Made by a program: the position numbers and the translations under genes. Under the pieces are notes generated by a model, which did not search any database, was not told the origin of the DNA, and saw only the letters and a list, made by a program, of their open reading frames with translations. A DNA stretch of 64,000 nucleotides, from the NCBI GenBank assembly GCA_032358255.1, contig JAULBX010002889.1, positions 1 through 64,000 of the forward strand, given 5' to 3'. Below, piece by piece: positions 34,501-42,905 of the stretch; the first letter of the stretch is position 1; each line of letters starts with the position of its first letter. This DNA comes from Heterotrichella gracilis. Lineage: Eukaryota > Sar > Xanthophyceae > Tribonematales > Xanthonemataceae.

Positions 34501-36961
34501 CCAGACTAGCGATGGGGAGGAAGCCAAGGGGGGCGTGCTAGGGGCGGCGCTGGCGGCGGCATCGGCGCACCTGCACTCGCAACCCTACCTGCAGGTAGGT
34601 CACTACAGTACTCCCCCAAAAAAGGAAAGTTGTGTCTGGTCTGGGGCTGATGCGGCACTGGACCAGACACATTGTTGATGATGGTCTTTGTTGGCATGAT
34701 CGCTCACTTGGCAGTGTTAGGGGGCTAGCGCTGGCGTGGCGGTTGCCGCTGGCGTGTCACTTGGTGGTGAAGTGGCAGTATGAGGCGGTTGGCGGTGGCG
34801 CTGTGGTGCTGGTGTGGATGTCTGAGGTGTGGTGCACGGTGTGATGCTGGCGGGGCTGGGTGCGCTGACGTGGCTCTCGATCCCTGACCCCCGTGAGAGC
34901 CTGCGGAATGTTGGCGCTGGTGTGGGTGCATGTGTGTGCAGGCTGGGCTTATTGAGGTAGAGGGTTCAGGTTTAGGGATTAGGATTTGTGCTGACATGGC
35001 GCATGTGTGTGCAGGCTGAGGTGGAGGGCGTCTAAGATTTAAGGAGTAGGGTTTAGGGTTTAGGGTTTAGGGTACGCACTGACATGGCGCGCATGTATGC
35101 AGGCTGAGGTTGAGGAGGTCTAGGGTTCAGAGTTTAAAGCCTAGGGTCCAGGGCTGCGCTGACGTGGCGCCTGTGTGTGCAGGCCGAGGTGGAGGAGGCC
35201 CTGGGTGTGAAGCTGGAGGAGCTGCTGGGCGGGAACCAGTTCTCATTAGCAACACTGCCGGTGGCGGCGCAGAGGGGTATGAACCGGAACCCTACAGCAC
35301 TGATCACGCTGCACCTAAAAATCCCTAGTAGATCACGCTGCACCTTAAAAACCCTAGTAGATCACGCTGCACCTAAAAAACCCTAGCAGGTCACGCTGCA
35401 CCTGAAAAACCTGTTGATACATGTGCCGCATATGGGAGCGGATTGTCTGCAGCGCGTATGCCGTGCACATTGACTGGACACCAGTTTGCATACTGGTCTG
35501 CGCCACATCACACAAGTCCAATAAGTCCTGAGCATCGTTCCATGCTGCAACAGCCTGGTGGCTGCCATGCTGCCACTTGCGAATGCCACTGCCACGCTGC
35601 CACTTTGTAAACCCTGCAAGGCGGCCTGACTGCACGCAGTACCCCCGTTTTGACAACTTTATAATCCTGCGTGGCCCCCTCTTCCAGGCGGCTTCAAGCT
35701 GCGCCAGCGTGCGGAGCATGTATTCTTTGAGCAGCTCCCGTGGCCGTCTTCAACGATATGTGTTACAAAGCAGTTACTTATAAAAGAAAATATTAGATTA
35801 CATTCTAATTGGCACTATCTGAATGCGTTCACATGCGCCGCATGCCCAGAGGAGGTTTCGCCTCGCGCCCCCAAATTCTTGCCCCTCCTGAACCCTGGTG
35901 CCCATCCCTTGCAGGCGGCTTCAAGCTGCGCCAGCGTGCGGAGCACGTGTTCTCGGAATCAGCCCGAGTGCCCGCCTTCAAGGACACCTGCACGGGGCCG
36001 CTGCCAGGGGAGGAAAAGCTGGTTGAGCTGGGGAAGCTCATGGACGCCAGCCAGGCTTCCTGCAGGGACCTTTTTGAGTGCAGCTGTCCCGAACTGGACA
36101 CACTGGTTGGGTTGTGCAAGGAGGCGGGGGCGCTGGGATCCAGGCTGACAGGTGGAAAGTGGTGGGGGGTCGCGTACCCTAGGTTAGGGTTTATGCAAGG
36201 GTATGGCTTGGGCTGTGCAAGATGCCGGGGGCGCTGGGGTTCCAGGTATGGGGTGGTGTGGTCATGGGAGCAGCAACAGCTGGCTTAGCTTTGCTATGGA
36301 CCAGCTAGGATCCAGGCTTGCTTACCCTAGGTTAGGGTTACTAAGGCTACGGGTCTGGGCTGCGCAAGGAGGCAGGGACGCTGGGGTCCAGGTTCACAGG
36401 TATAGTTGTGGCCTTTGCATACCTTAGATGACAATTTGGGGTCCCTTTTTTACTTGATGGTAACGCATAAGCTACGACTTCACCGGCCCACGTATATCTT
36501 CCATCCTTGGTGCATCCTCACTTCGGCCACAACAGCACATTAATGCGACTGGGAATATACTGAAGTAAAGAAATGAAAACTGAATTGGAATGAAAACATT
36601 GTATTGAATTTATTGCCACTAATATTGAATTAGTTGAATTAATTGCCATTGTGACACCAGGCGCCCCGCACGTCTATCCTTGAACCCATGGCCAGGCGTC
36701 CTCCCCTTGCACTCGTGGGTCAATGCGCACACCCCTTGTCCTAATGGCCCTGTTCTCCCCCTTGCAGGTGCCGGATGGGGAGGCTGCACGGTGTCCCTGG
36801 TGCAGGAGCAGGGCGCCGACGCCTTCATAGCCACCATCAAGCAGCAGTATTATGCCCCCCTGGTGGAGGAGGGCAGGTGCACGGAGGCAGAGCTGGGCAG
36901 CTTTATATTTGCGTCTAAGCCGGCCAGTGGGGGCGGGGTGGTCAAGGGGCTCAAGCTGTGA
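28506..36961 (+). CDS. GALK: Galactokinase (GHMP kinase family)
   Basis: Phosphorylates galactose at C1 (Leloir-type salvage), cytosolic. Thirteen exons join in phase to 502 residues: 28506-28560, 28993-29085, 29412-29482, 30317-30418, 31043-31096, 31619-31709, 31941-32026, 32843-32962, 33741-33905, 34448-34594, 35183-35276, 35915-36151, 36768-36961. Motifs: galactokinase signature [20 protein letters not shown] (about residues 65-84), ATP-binding [24 protein letters not shown] with the catalytic Asp region, [14 protein letters not shown], and C-terminal [12 protein letters not shown]. Length matches plant GALK (about 496). The intron after exon 2 uses a rare GC donor (GCAAGG at 29086). Introns hold about twenty partial copies of the gene's own exons. 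Assignment is firm; galactose rather than another sugar is inferred from plant relatives. Confidence 0.97.
29432..29890 (+). repeat. Four-copy array from galactokinase exon 3
   Basis: The exon 3 end (GACTACGAAGGCTATGGCGT...TCACTG/GTACGC at 29432-29488) recurs at 29575-29632, 29704-29751 and 29834-29888, spaced about 130-143 bases with AGGGTTT-like text between. The first copy differs at two coding positions only; later ones are progressively damaged. Confidence 0.9.
30246..30572 (+). repeat. Echoes around galactokinase exon 4
   Basis: Exon 4 (30317-30418) has a partial upstream copy of its start at 30246-30275 (AAGACATGGTAACTGCCATTC). Two downstream copies of its end with donor lie at about 30446-30501 (CTTGACCAG/GTATGGGG) and 30531-30570. 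Confidence 0.85.
30968..30996. repeat. TG/CG dinucleotide microsatellite
   Basis: TGTGTGTG...TGCGCGCGCACA in the galactokinase intron before exon 5. Confidence 0.85.
31243..31266. repeat. TTAG microsatellite
   Basis: About five TTAG units in the galactokinase intron before exon 6. Confidence 0.85.
32213..32304 (+). CDS. Possible alternative exon 7 of galactokinase
   Basis: An intact second version of exon 7 (31941-32026). It has an acceptor GTGTGCAG, an open frame with the same entry and exit phases, and a GTGGGT donor. It encodes [20 protein letters not shown] and then [11 protein letters not shown], two residues longer than exon 7. Its SSSSAFVC matches the usual galactokinase ATP loop at least as well as exon 7's SSSASFTC. 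Using it instead of exon 7 would keep the frame; using both would duplicate the loop. Mutually exclusive splicing is inferred; it may instead be a decaying copy. Confidence 0.5.
32624..33372 (+). repeat. Echoes around galactokinase exon 8
   Basis: Exon 8 (32843-32962) is flanked by fragments at 32624-32645 and 32731-32761 (acceptor plus GAGGTTGCCAACTTCAC), by a nearly full copy at 33057-33152 ending in GTAAGA, and by a short piece at 33351-33372. The long copy differs at seven bases in about 93, and five of the six changed codons are synonymous. Confidence 0.9.
33376..34205 (+). repeat. Echoes around galactokinase exon 9
   Basis: Three upstream copies of the exon 9 start, two with CTGCAG acceptors (33501-33560 and 33601-33662, parent 33741), plus a damaged one at about 33380-33417. 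Downstream, the exon end with donor recurs at about 34008-34080 (GGGCAAGTCACAG/GTGAGA), with a short piece at 34183-34205. Confidence 0.88.
34299..34362 (+). repeat. Echo of galactokinase exon 10 start
   Basis: GTGCAGGGGGAGGCACTAACC...CCCCTGGTGGCAGAC copies the acceptor and first 60 bases of exon 10 (34448). It carries an in-frame stop, so it is decayed. Confidence 0.85.
34938..35125 (+). repeat. Exon 11 start echoes alternating with TTTAGGG arrays
   Basis: Units of the form 'GCTGACATGGCGC..GTGTGCAG/GCTGAGGTGGAGG..TTTAGGG' at about 34938, 34996 and 35080 precede the real exon 11 acceptor at 35182. Between them, 35046-35073 is a clean (TTTAGGG) array. Confidence 0.9.
35298..35412 (+). repeat. 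Minisatellite after galactokinase exon 11
   Basis: Four units of about 31-37 bases, each GATCACGCTGCACCTAAAAA followed by CCCTAG, starting 22 bases after the exon 11 donor. Confidence 0.9.
35683..36412 (+). repeat. Echoes around galactokinase exon 12
   Basis: Upstream, 35683-35755 copies the exon 12 start including its acceptor (GGCGGCTTCAAGCTGCGCCAG). Downstream, about 36203-36256 and 36348-36412 copy the exon end with donors (GGGGTCCAGGTTCACAG/GTATAG). All are direct and within the flanking introns. Confidence 0.88.
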
Positions 36962-37557
36962 GGATGACCATCATATCGAGCCAGGATTATGTGTTGCGTG
37001 GAGCACGATATTACGCTGATGTGTGGGCCCGGCTCGGGGTTTTGCAAAATGAAATACAAAATCTGTACTGATGGTCTGGACATGGTTCCACGGTTGTGCT
37101 GAGAAATGTTGGGAACGCTGTCTGGTCTTTGTTTATTATCTTATAGATACAGCTGTCAGGTGGCCCTCAGGAGGAAACAACTTATGTCTTGCAGGCACAA
37201 CTGTGTCAATTGGGTACCTAGTCTAAATGCCACGCCACAAATTCCAATCGCTTTGCTTGCTGGCTTTGCTAAAGAGACAGGCAAGCTACATTAAACCTTC
37301 TTGGATCTTCTCTGAAAACCAAAATACAGAAAGTGAAAACCAAAACACAATATACACACAAAATAAGCCAGAAAAAGTGGGCCAGCAATACACAACTGAC
37401 CAGGAAAATTTTGATATATGGCATTGACGTCCTCCTGACCTGACTGCGGTATTTAACTGGTTTGGTACAAAATATTAGCCAGGAATATTTAAGTTGCCTG
37501 GCTTGTGCACAAGTTGCCGAGTACGTTGTCCACTTGCCTTTTTTGCTGACCATCTAC
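36962..37557. other. Galactokinase 3' region
   Basis: No gene seen. It should contain the galactokinase 3' UTR; I could not identify a convincing poly(A) signal. Confidence 0.4.
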
Positions 37558-37564
37558 TATATAC
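37558..37564 (+). promoter_or_regulatory. TATA-like box
   Basis: TATATAC 67 bases before the ATG at 37631 of the possible secreted-protein exon; spacing suits a core promoter. Confidence 0.35.
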
Positions 37565-37630
37565 AACTACCCTTCTCGTTTGCTACACCACAATTGTTAA
37601 ATACTCCTCCACACGCACTACATTGGTGAC

Positions 37631-37756
37631 ATGTCGTGGTTTGTCTTCTTCCTTGGGGTTCTTCATGCTTCCCTTGGCCAAAGCCCCAGCACTGCAGCAG
37701 CCTCCCAGGTTGTGTGTTTCAGCCCAGCCCTAGAACCAGCAAGAGATTGCTCCACG
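37631..37756 (+). CDS. Possible first exon of a secreted small protein
   Basis: ATG followed by MSWFVFFLGVLHASLGQS, a good signal peptide, then a stretch with two cysteines (QVVCFSPALEPARDCST) ending at a GTGAGA donor. It is preceded by a TATA-like box. No following exon was found; the next plus-strand sequence is antisense to the F-box gene whose stop is at 37809. It could be chance. Confidence 0.3.
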
Positions 37757-37808
37757 GTGAGAGGCAGGGCAGGGCAGCACACGCCATGGTGCCAGTACCC
37801 TCGCGCGT

Positions 37809-39338
37809 CTACTCTAACACATTGAACAAAACAGGCATGTGCGGCAACATCCATTCGTTGCAATCAGAAAATAATTTTGTGCTTGTGTCTTGCGCAGTAA
37901 GGCTGTAGCTGCCACCAAGCAGTTTCCTCCACTTGTACCACGGCAAATCCACGTTCATCTCTTGAGTTCCCCCCTGGACGATGCTGGCAGTGGGTCCGCG
38001 AGATGTTGGTGGGACATCAAACCATGTGTCTTTTGCGGTGTAAATGCGCAGCGTCACAGGACGAGCAGCCTTCCATAAAAACTCTTGCAGGCTGGGCAGC
38101 CAGGGCACCACCACTGGCAATGAATGCAGACCCCCATGACTGTCTGCAAAATGCACGATGAGGTGTTCCAATTGAGGCAGATGTGCCAGGCATGCTGTCC
38201 TTTGTGCGTACTGGTCCCTGCTGAACAGCGCGATGCTCACCCGCTGCAGCTGAGACACACTGCTGGATGGTTGCGGCGTGCCAGAAAACGAGGCACAAAC
38301 CACACTCAAAATGTGGACGGCAGCCGGGATGCAGTTTCCCTCCAACACCGCCGTCACGTTGGCGCCAAATAGCCACAAGCGCTCCAGGGAGGGTGGCAGT
38401 GCGCCAGGGGCCAGCGTCACCTGTCCTACACCCCTGCAGACCAGGAAAATATGATAAATACTCCTAGAGGGGAGGAGAACAAGCTGACACAGAACAGGGA
38501 GCCCAGAGCTAGGTGATGATGTTGTCAACCATGGAATCCCAGAAGCGTGGTCAACGACGGCAAGGAAGGTGAAAAGTTCACCGTACCCAAAGTAGAGCGT
38601 TTGCAGTGCGCTGCAACCAGACAACTTCACCTCCCCATAGACGCCAGTCAGTTCAAGGTGGGAGAGCACTGTGAGGCGGTTCAGGTCCAGGAGCATCCAG
38701 CGCTGTCCGTCCTCGTAGTCGTCAAGCGTTAGCTGGAGCTCATGTAGCGACACTGGTAGTGGAAATGGTTGCTGTTGCGCATCAGCACAATCCAGAGTCA
38801 GGCGCAAGCTCTTCAAACTGGTGAGTGATGCCAGGAAGTTTGTGTCTCCGTGCCTAAGGGGCGTTGCAAATTCCAGATCAAGGGTTTTGAGGGCAGTGAA
38901 GGTGCCCAGGAAGTTCATCGCATCACGGCCAAAATCAGAGTTGTTCCCCTTTGCCAGGTAGAGAAGTCCCAACTTGTTTGGGTTGAGGCAGGCAAACAGC
39001 CACCACACCAGCTTTGTGACCCGCCCCATTTGTACTGCCACGTTTTCCTCTGCAGTGCCCTCATCGATATCGTCAATGTCTGGTGTTTCAAAGGCTGCCC
39101 AAGTGCACCGTGACAGGCGAGGCCCCATCCAGGCTGCAAAGGAGACCCACTGGGTGCCTTCTTCGGGCCACAAGCCGTCATCCTCTGATAGCCAGAGCCT
39201 GTCCCATACTGGGGACGTCTCATCCAGGGCTTCCCTCCAAGCCTTGCAGATGACCTGTGCCTGCGTTGCCTCTTGGAGTGAAAGCCTGGTCAGGATGTTC
39301 TGTAGCAGTCCAGTGGGAAGGGACGAGATAGTGGCCAT
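37809..39338 (-). CDS. F-box/leucine-rich repeat protein
   Basis: Exons 39338-38587 and 38433-37809 give 458 residues. The N-terminal F-box (SLPTGLLQNILTRLSLQEAT, then VCKAWREALDE-like text, here VICKAWREALDETSPVWDRL) would bind Skp1 of an SCF ubiquitin ligase. The rest has spaced leucine patterns (LKTLDLEF, LKSLRLTL, LSHLELTG, LQTLYF, SLERLWLFG), presumably the substrate-recognition part. The 153-base intron is a multiple of three and has no stop, so an unspliced mRNA would encode a longer 509-residue form. The intron position is the same in the paralogue at 56236. The target is unknown. An ATG 23 codons upstream in frame also exists (39407). Confidence 0.85.
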   Translation of the reverse strand: MATISSLPTGLLQNILTRLSLQEATQAQVICKAWREALDETSPVWDRLWLSEDDGLWPEEGTQWVSFAAWMGPRLSRCTWAAFETPDIDDIDEGTAEENVAVQMGRVTKLVWWLFACLNPNKLGLLYLAKGNNSDFGRDAMNFLGTFTALKTLDLEFATPLRHGDTNFLASLTSLKSLRLTLDCADAQQQPFPLPVSLHELQLTLDDYEDGQRWMLLDLNRLTVLSHLELTGVYGEVKLSGCSALQTLYFGYGELFTFLAVVDHASGIPWLTTSSPSSGLPVLCQLVLLPSRSIYHIFLVCRGVGQVTLAPGALPPSLERLWLFGANVTAVLEGNCIPAAVHILSVVCASFSGTPQPSSSVSQLQRVSIALFSRDQYAQRTACLAHLPQLEHLIVHFADSHGGLHSLPVVVPWLPSLQEFLWKAARPVTLRIYTAKDTWFDVPPTSRGPTASIVQGGTQEMNVDLPWYKWRKLLGGSYSLTAQDTSTKLFSDCNEWMLPHMPVLFNVLE

Positions 39339-39407
39339 CTCGCTCTGCCTGGGAGTAAACGGATGAGGTTGAGTACGCTGTTGTAGGAACCAAGTTTGGA
39401 GCGCCAA

Positions 39408-40319
39408 TGCAGGCAGTATGCATGCATGCTGCTTCAGGCACTACAGCACACGCCAGCAAGCCCTGGACCACCGTAATTACCTACCAGGCTGTTTTGGGTG
39501 ACAAATTATGTCACTTGGCGCCTGCCCACCTCACAACTTGTGACCCTGTTCGCAGATGCATGAGATGGCAGAATGCATGCATGCAGTTTGTGAGATATAA
39601 ACGGTTCCCGATAACAGAGGTTGTTTGTGTGGTTAAGAGGTATCACGTCTCAAGCGGCGACAGATAAGTCAGATGGGACGGCTTGTCGGCAATAGGGTCA
39701 ATATCCAGTGCACTTGAGGGCATCAAACACAGGCACTAGAGGAATCGACCCCTGAGGTAGCTTCAAAAGCACCTTGTAACCAGAAGATACGAAAGGCCGT
39801 AGCTAGCTAGCCCACCACAGGTCCACACCGTCCAGTACATCCCAGTCCTATGGAACCCAGAGGTGGCAATCCAAACCTTGTGACAGCCAGTAGGCGGCAT
39901 GTGTCACATGCCTGCCATCAGTAGCGTGGGGGAACGTTATGCTGTGATGGGGTTTGAACCTGACTGTATGAGCACCTGATGGAGCCAGTGGTCCCTAACT
40001 CCGCCTCCGTGCGTTCCCTTTTTCCCATGTCGTACAGAAGTGACCTAGTAGGGCAGCACAACCAGGCACAATTGCAATGATTTCTCAGCACAGTGCGCAC
40101 TGTCTGGCTGCAGCTGGTTCACAGCAGTAAAGGTGGGAGGGCTTGCTGACGACAGCCTCTATAGATACAGCGCACTCAAGGAAATTGCTTGTGCAAGGGT
40201 AATAACACAAGATGCTTTCAATTCCTTGCTCAAGCCCTGCCAAAACAAAAGGAAGGGAACCACAAAGGCAGAGGCAAGTATAAAGCGGCAACCGCACAAC
40301 TCTGAGGAACAGAGAGCAA
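39408..40319. other. Region upstream of the F-box gene
   Basis: No gene or RNA that I can support. The sequence close to 39340-39410 should hold the F-box promoter. Confidence 0.4.
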
Positions 40320-40600
40320 GTTAAGCAGGACTGGCAGGCCAAATTCATATCTAGTCAGGCGGTTCATGTAAGCTTGTGGTTGTTGCAAAACATGTTTTAG
40401 ATTGGATAATAATAAGGGTGTGTGGTCAGTGGCAACCTGTACGCTGTGCACAATAAAGCCACTGCAAAAGTCTGCAAACGGTATGCAACGTGAATAAAAA
40501 TGTGGGTCGGGTGTAAATCCCAACCGCGCAAGCACCCCTTGCCATGGCCTATACACAGCGTCCACTCTCTTGCCATGGCCCATACATCGCACCCTCACAT
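40320..40600 (-). mobile_element. Possible Ty3/gypsy retrotransposon fossil (RNase H part)
   Basis: A minus-strand stretch includes VATDHTPLLLSN and RLTRYEFGLPV, which resemble the RNase H region of Ty3/gypsy pol. It is a short broken fragment; no LTRs, target-site duplication or other pol domains are visible. Old by appearance. The call is tentative. Confidence 0.35.
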
Positions 40601-40864
40601 GCGCTCAGAATGTGGCAAACCCTAGTGTCTGTGCACAAGGAGACTCGCGCAGGACACCCATCTGCCCTGCTGATACAGAGCTCCGTCCAGGCAGACTATT
40701 GTTGTGAGCCGGATGCTCACGTGCCCCCAACAAGCCTCCCACCCCTCCAGTTGTTGCAGTACACATGCCCAAAATGTCCCTCCCGCAAATTGTCAGTGAA
40801 GGTACAGAAACCTGCTGCCAAACCCCTCCTGGCTGTGAAAAAATTTACCATCCTCCTTCAATTG

Positions 40865-41118
40865 CAGCGCAGGATGCACTCCTCCCGGAGAGGCTTGGTC
40901 CACACCCCCAGGGCTCGGGACATGCACCACCTCATCCCCAACCCTCCTCAGTGGCAATACAGCTCCAAACCCCTGATGCCACCGCCTCAGCTGCAGTACA
41001 GGCTGAGCTCCTGCCTGAGAGAGCTTGGGAGTGGACCTGCGCGCCTCGGGATGTGAACCACCTCATGCCCACCCGCCCCTCTCAGTTGTAGTACAGCTCC
41101 AAGCCCATGCCATCATGG
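40865..41118 (-). repeat. Tandem duplication of the UBL5 gene end
   Basis: About 125-135 bases (CTCCCGGAGAGGCTTGG... CACCTCATCCCC... TACAGCTCCAAACCC) at about 40875-40985 are repeated at about 41006-41115, where they include the UBL5 stop codon and last codons. The outer copy lies 3' of the gene. Confidence 0.75.
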
Positions 41119-41851
41119 ATCTCGTAGTCGGCCAGCGTGATGTGGTCCTTGTATACGTTGTACCACTTCTGGATGCGGATCTTCTCCGGCCGCGTGCCCG
41201 TCTGGGCAGCAACCAGCTTCTTCAGGTCACCCACTGTGTCATCCTCGCTGCAACAAACGTGAGTAAGTCAAGGGTTTAGGGCTTAGGGCTTAGTCAAGTT
41301 ACATGCATCCCGGTGACAGGCGTGGAACGGTGAGATCGATCAGGCATTGAGCCTTGCTGAAGAACAGAGGCGGGTTCTTCTCTGTGGCAAAAAAGTCCTG
41401 GCCCACTAGCAAGCAGCTATCCAGCATCAGGAGCGCATGCGGCACATACGAAACCAGTGCAACCCCTGTCGAGGGATCATGCCCGCTGCACAATGCCGCA
41501 ATGGTGGGGACAGCAGGTCACAAAATGCAAGCATGATCATGCAGGTGCACAAGCTGCAGAAGAGCGCACCACGTGCCAGCGGCGGCATGAAACCAGGCTA
41601 AAGTTGTGCACCATCTTGCTGGACCACCACGGCTGTGACTGAACCCCCCAACAGCGTGAGGTGACTCAGTGCAAACCCTGCCTGCCCATCGTTTGTGAGC
41701 TCCCTAACTGACCCAGGTGCTTATGTACATTCATCATAACCCAGCCTGGTTAGTGCACAAGCAAACCTGCACCACAGGCTTGCAGAGGCACTTACTTGCA
41801 CTTGACGCGTATCTTCTTGCCGAGGCGGTCGTTCAGCACCACCTCGATCAT
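41082..41851 (-). CDS. UBL5: UBL5/Hub1 ubiquitin-like protein
   Basis: Two exons, 41851-41796 and 41247-41082, encode exactly 73 residues, the universal length of UBL5. It starts [20 protein letters not shown] and continues [39 protein letters not shown] and [13 protein letters not shown]. The C-terminus ends in the conserved Tyr-Tyr dipeptide rather than Gly-Gly, so it is not conjugated like ubiquitin; it binds spliceosomal proteins such as Snu66 and affects splice-site use. The intron carries TTTAGGG-like repeats near its acceptor. Confidence 0.98.
41268..41294. repeat. Telomere-like motif in UBL5 intron
   Basis: AGGGTTTAGGGCTTAGGGCTTAG about 25 bases upstream (transcript sense) of the UBL5 exon 2 acceptor. 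Confidence 0.8.
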
Positions 41852-42905
41852 TCTGGACCTCCCCTGTGCAAGCAAGCCCCAGGAGGTTGCTTGTGCAGCC
41901 CAAAGCACAGGGAAATCGCCTCCCTTTTGTCCTCCTTTCACTGATACTCTGCCTTGCTATTGATGGCGCTGCCCAGAAGAGGCTACACCGGCCACTGCAC
42001 CTGCCCAAGACAGCCGCACACGTCAGAAGGAGCGAGAACTGTGACACGTGAAAATGATAACCAGCGAATATGTCAGTTGCTGCTTGCTCAGGGCTGGAAA
42101 CTAGGTCATCATATACGCCGAGGTATTGCAACACCCAAAACTCTATAGGGCAAAATGCAGAACAGGTGCCAGGGGATACACCCAGAGATATTCAATCAGG
42201 GTTCTGGTATTTGTAAAAAGCGCAGCCACCCACGACAAAGTTAAAGCCCGCTGGGTGCTACTAAGGGTGCGGTGCATATGCATCCATATGGCAGTGATGC
42301 AGCATATGGCCTAAGTGCTGGCATCTGTTCTCCAAGGTGGCCTAATATTCCAGAATTGTATGAAGAACTTGCAAAGTGACTTCCTATGCTCGATAAGCAA
42401 GCGCTGCAGTTCGATCGGTTCAGTGTAGCCAGTTCACCTTGGGCAACGCGCCGTCAGCTCGCCTTGAGAGCCCAAAGATTAACTGCCTCCAACAACATGA
42501 ACCACGAAGGCAGATAGAGTAAACAAGTGGTAAACGGACTGTGCAGAAATCTCTTCAAAACGTTGAAGGTCACCAAGACGGTAAATATCAGATAAGGGAA
42601 TACCAAATATCGGTTGCAGACTTTCCCGCTCATTTCCAAACCATGGCGTGTCCTTTTATTGAGTTCACAAAGTCTGTCCACGAGAGTACATTTCCCCCAC
42701 AATCACTTGCTCCTTGACCAGTGTCGCGTATCGCTCCGTTTTGTAATCGTGCTCCAGGTCAATTTGGTGAATTTCACGGCATGTTTTATGCATGCGGTGC
42801 AATTACCTATTGAAAAAGGCAGCAGTCAGTGGACGAGCAACCTTTGCACTTTGAGTCTTATGATTGGTGTCAAACTTAACCGCCTGGACTTTGTTTTCTG
42901 CTAGG

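Noticed and set aside
35298-35412. CRISPR-like array of regular repeats
   Set aside because: Spacers are tiny and not unique, the setting is a eukaryotic intron, and no cas gene is present; it is a minisatellite.
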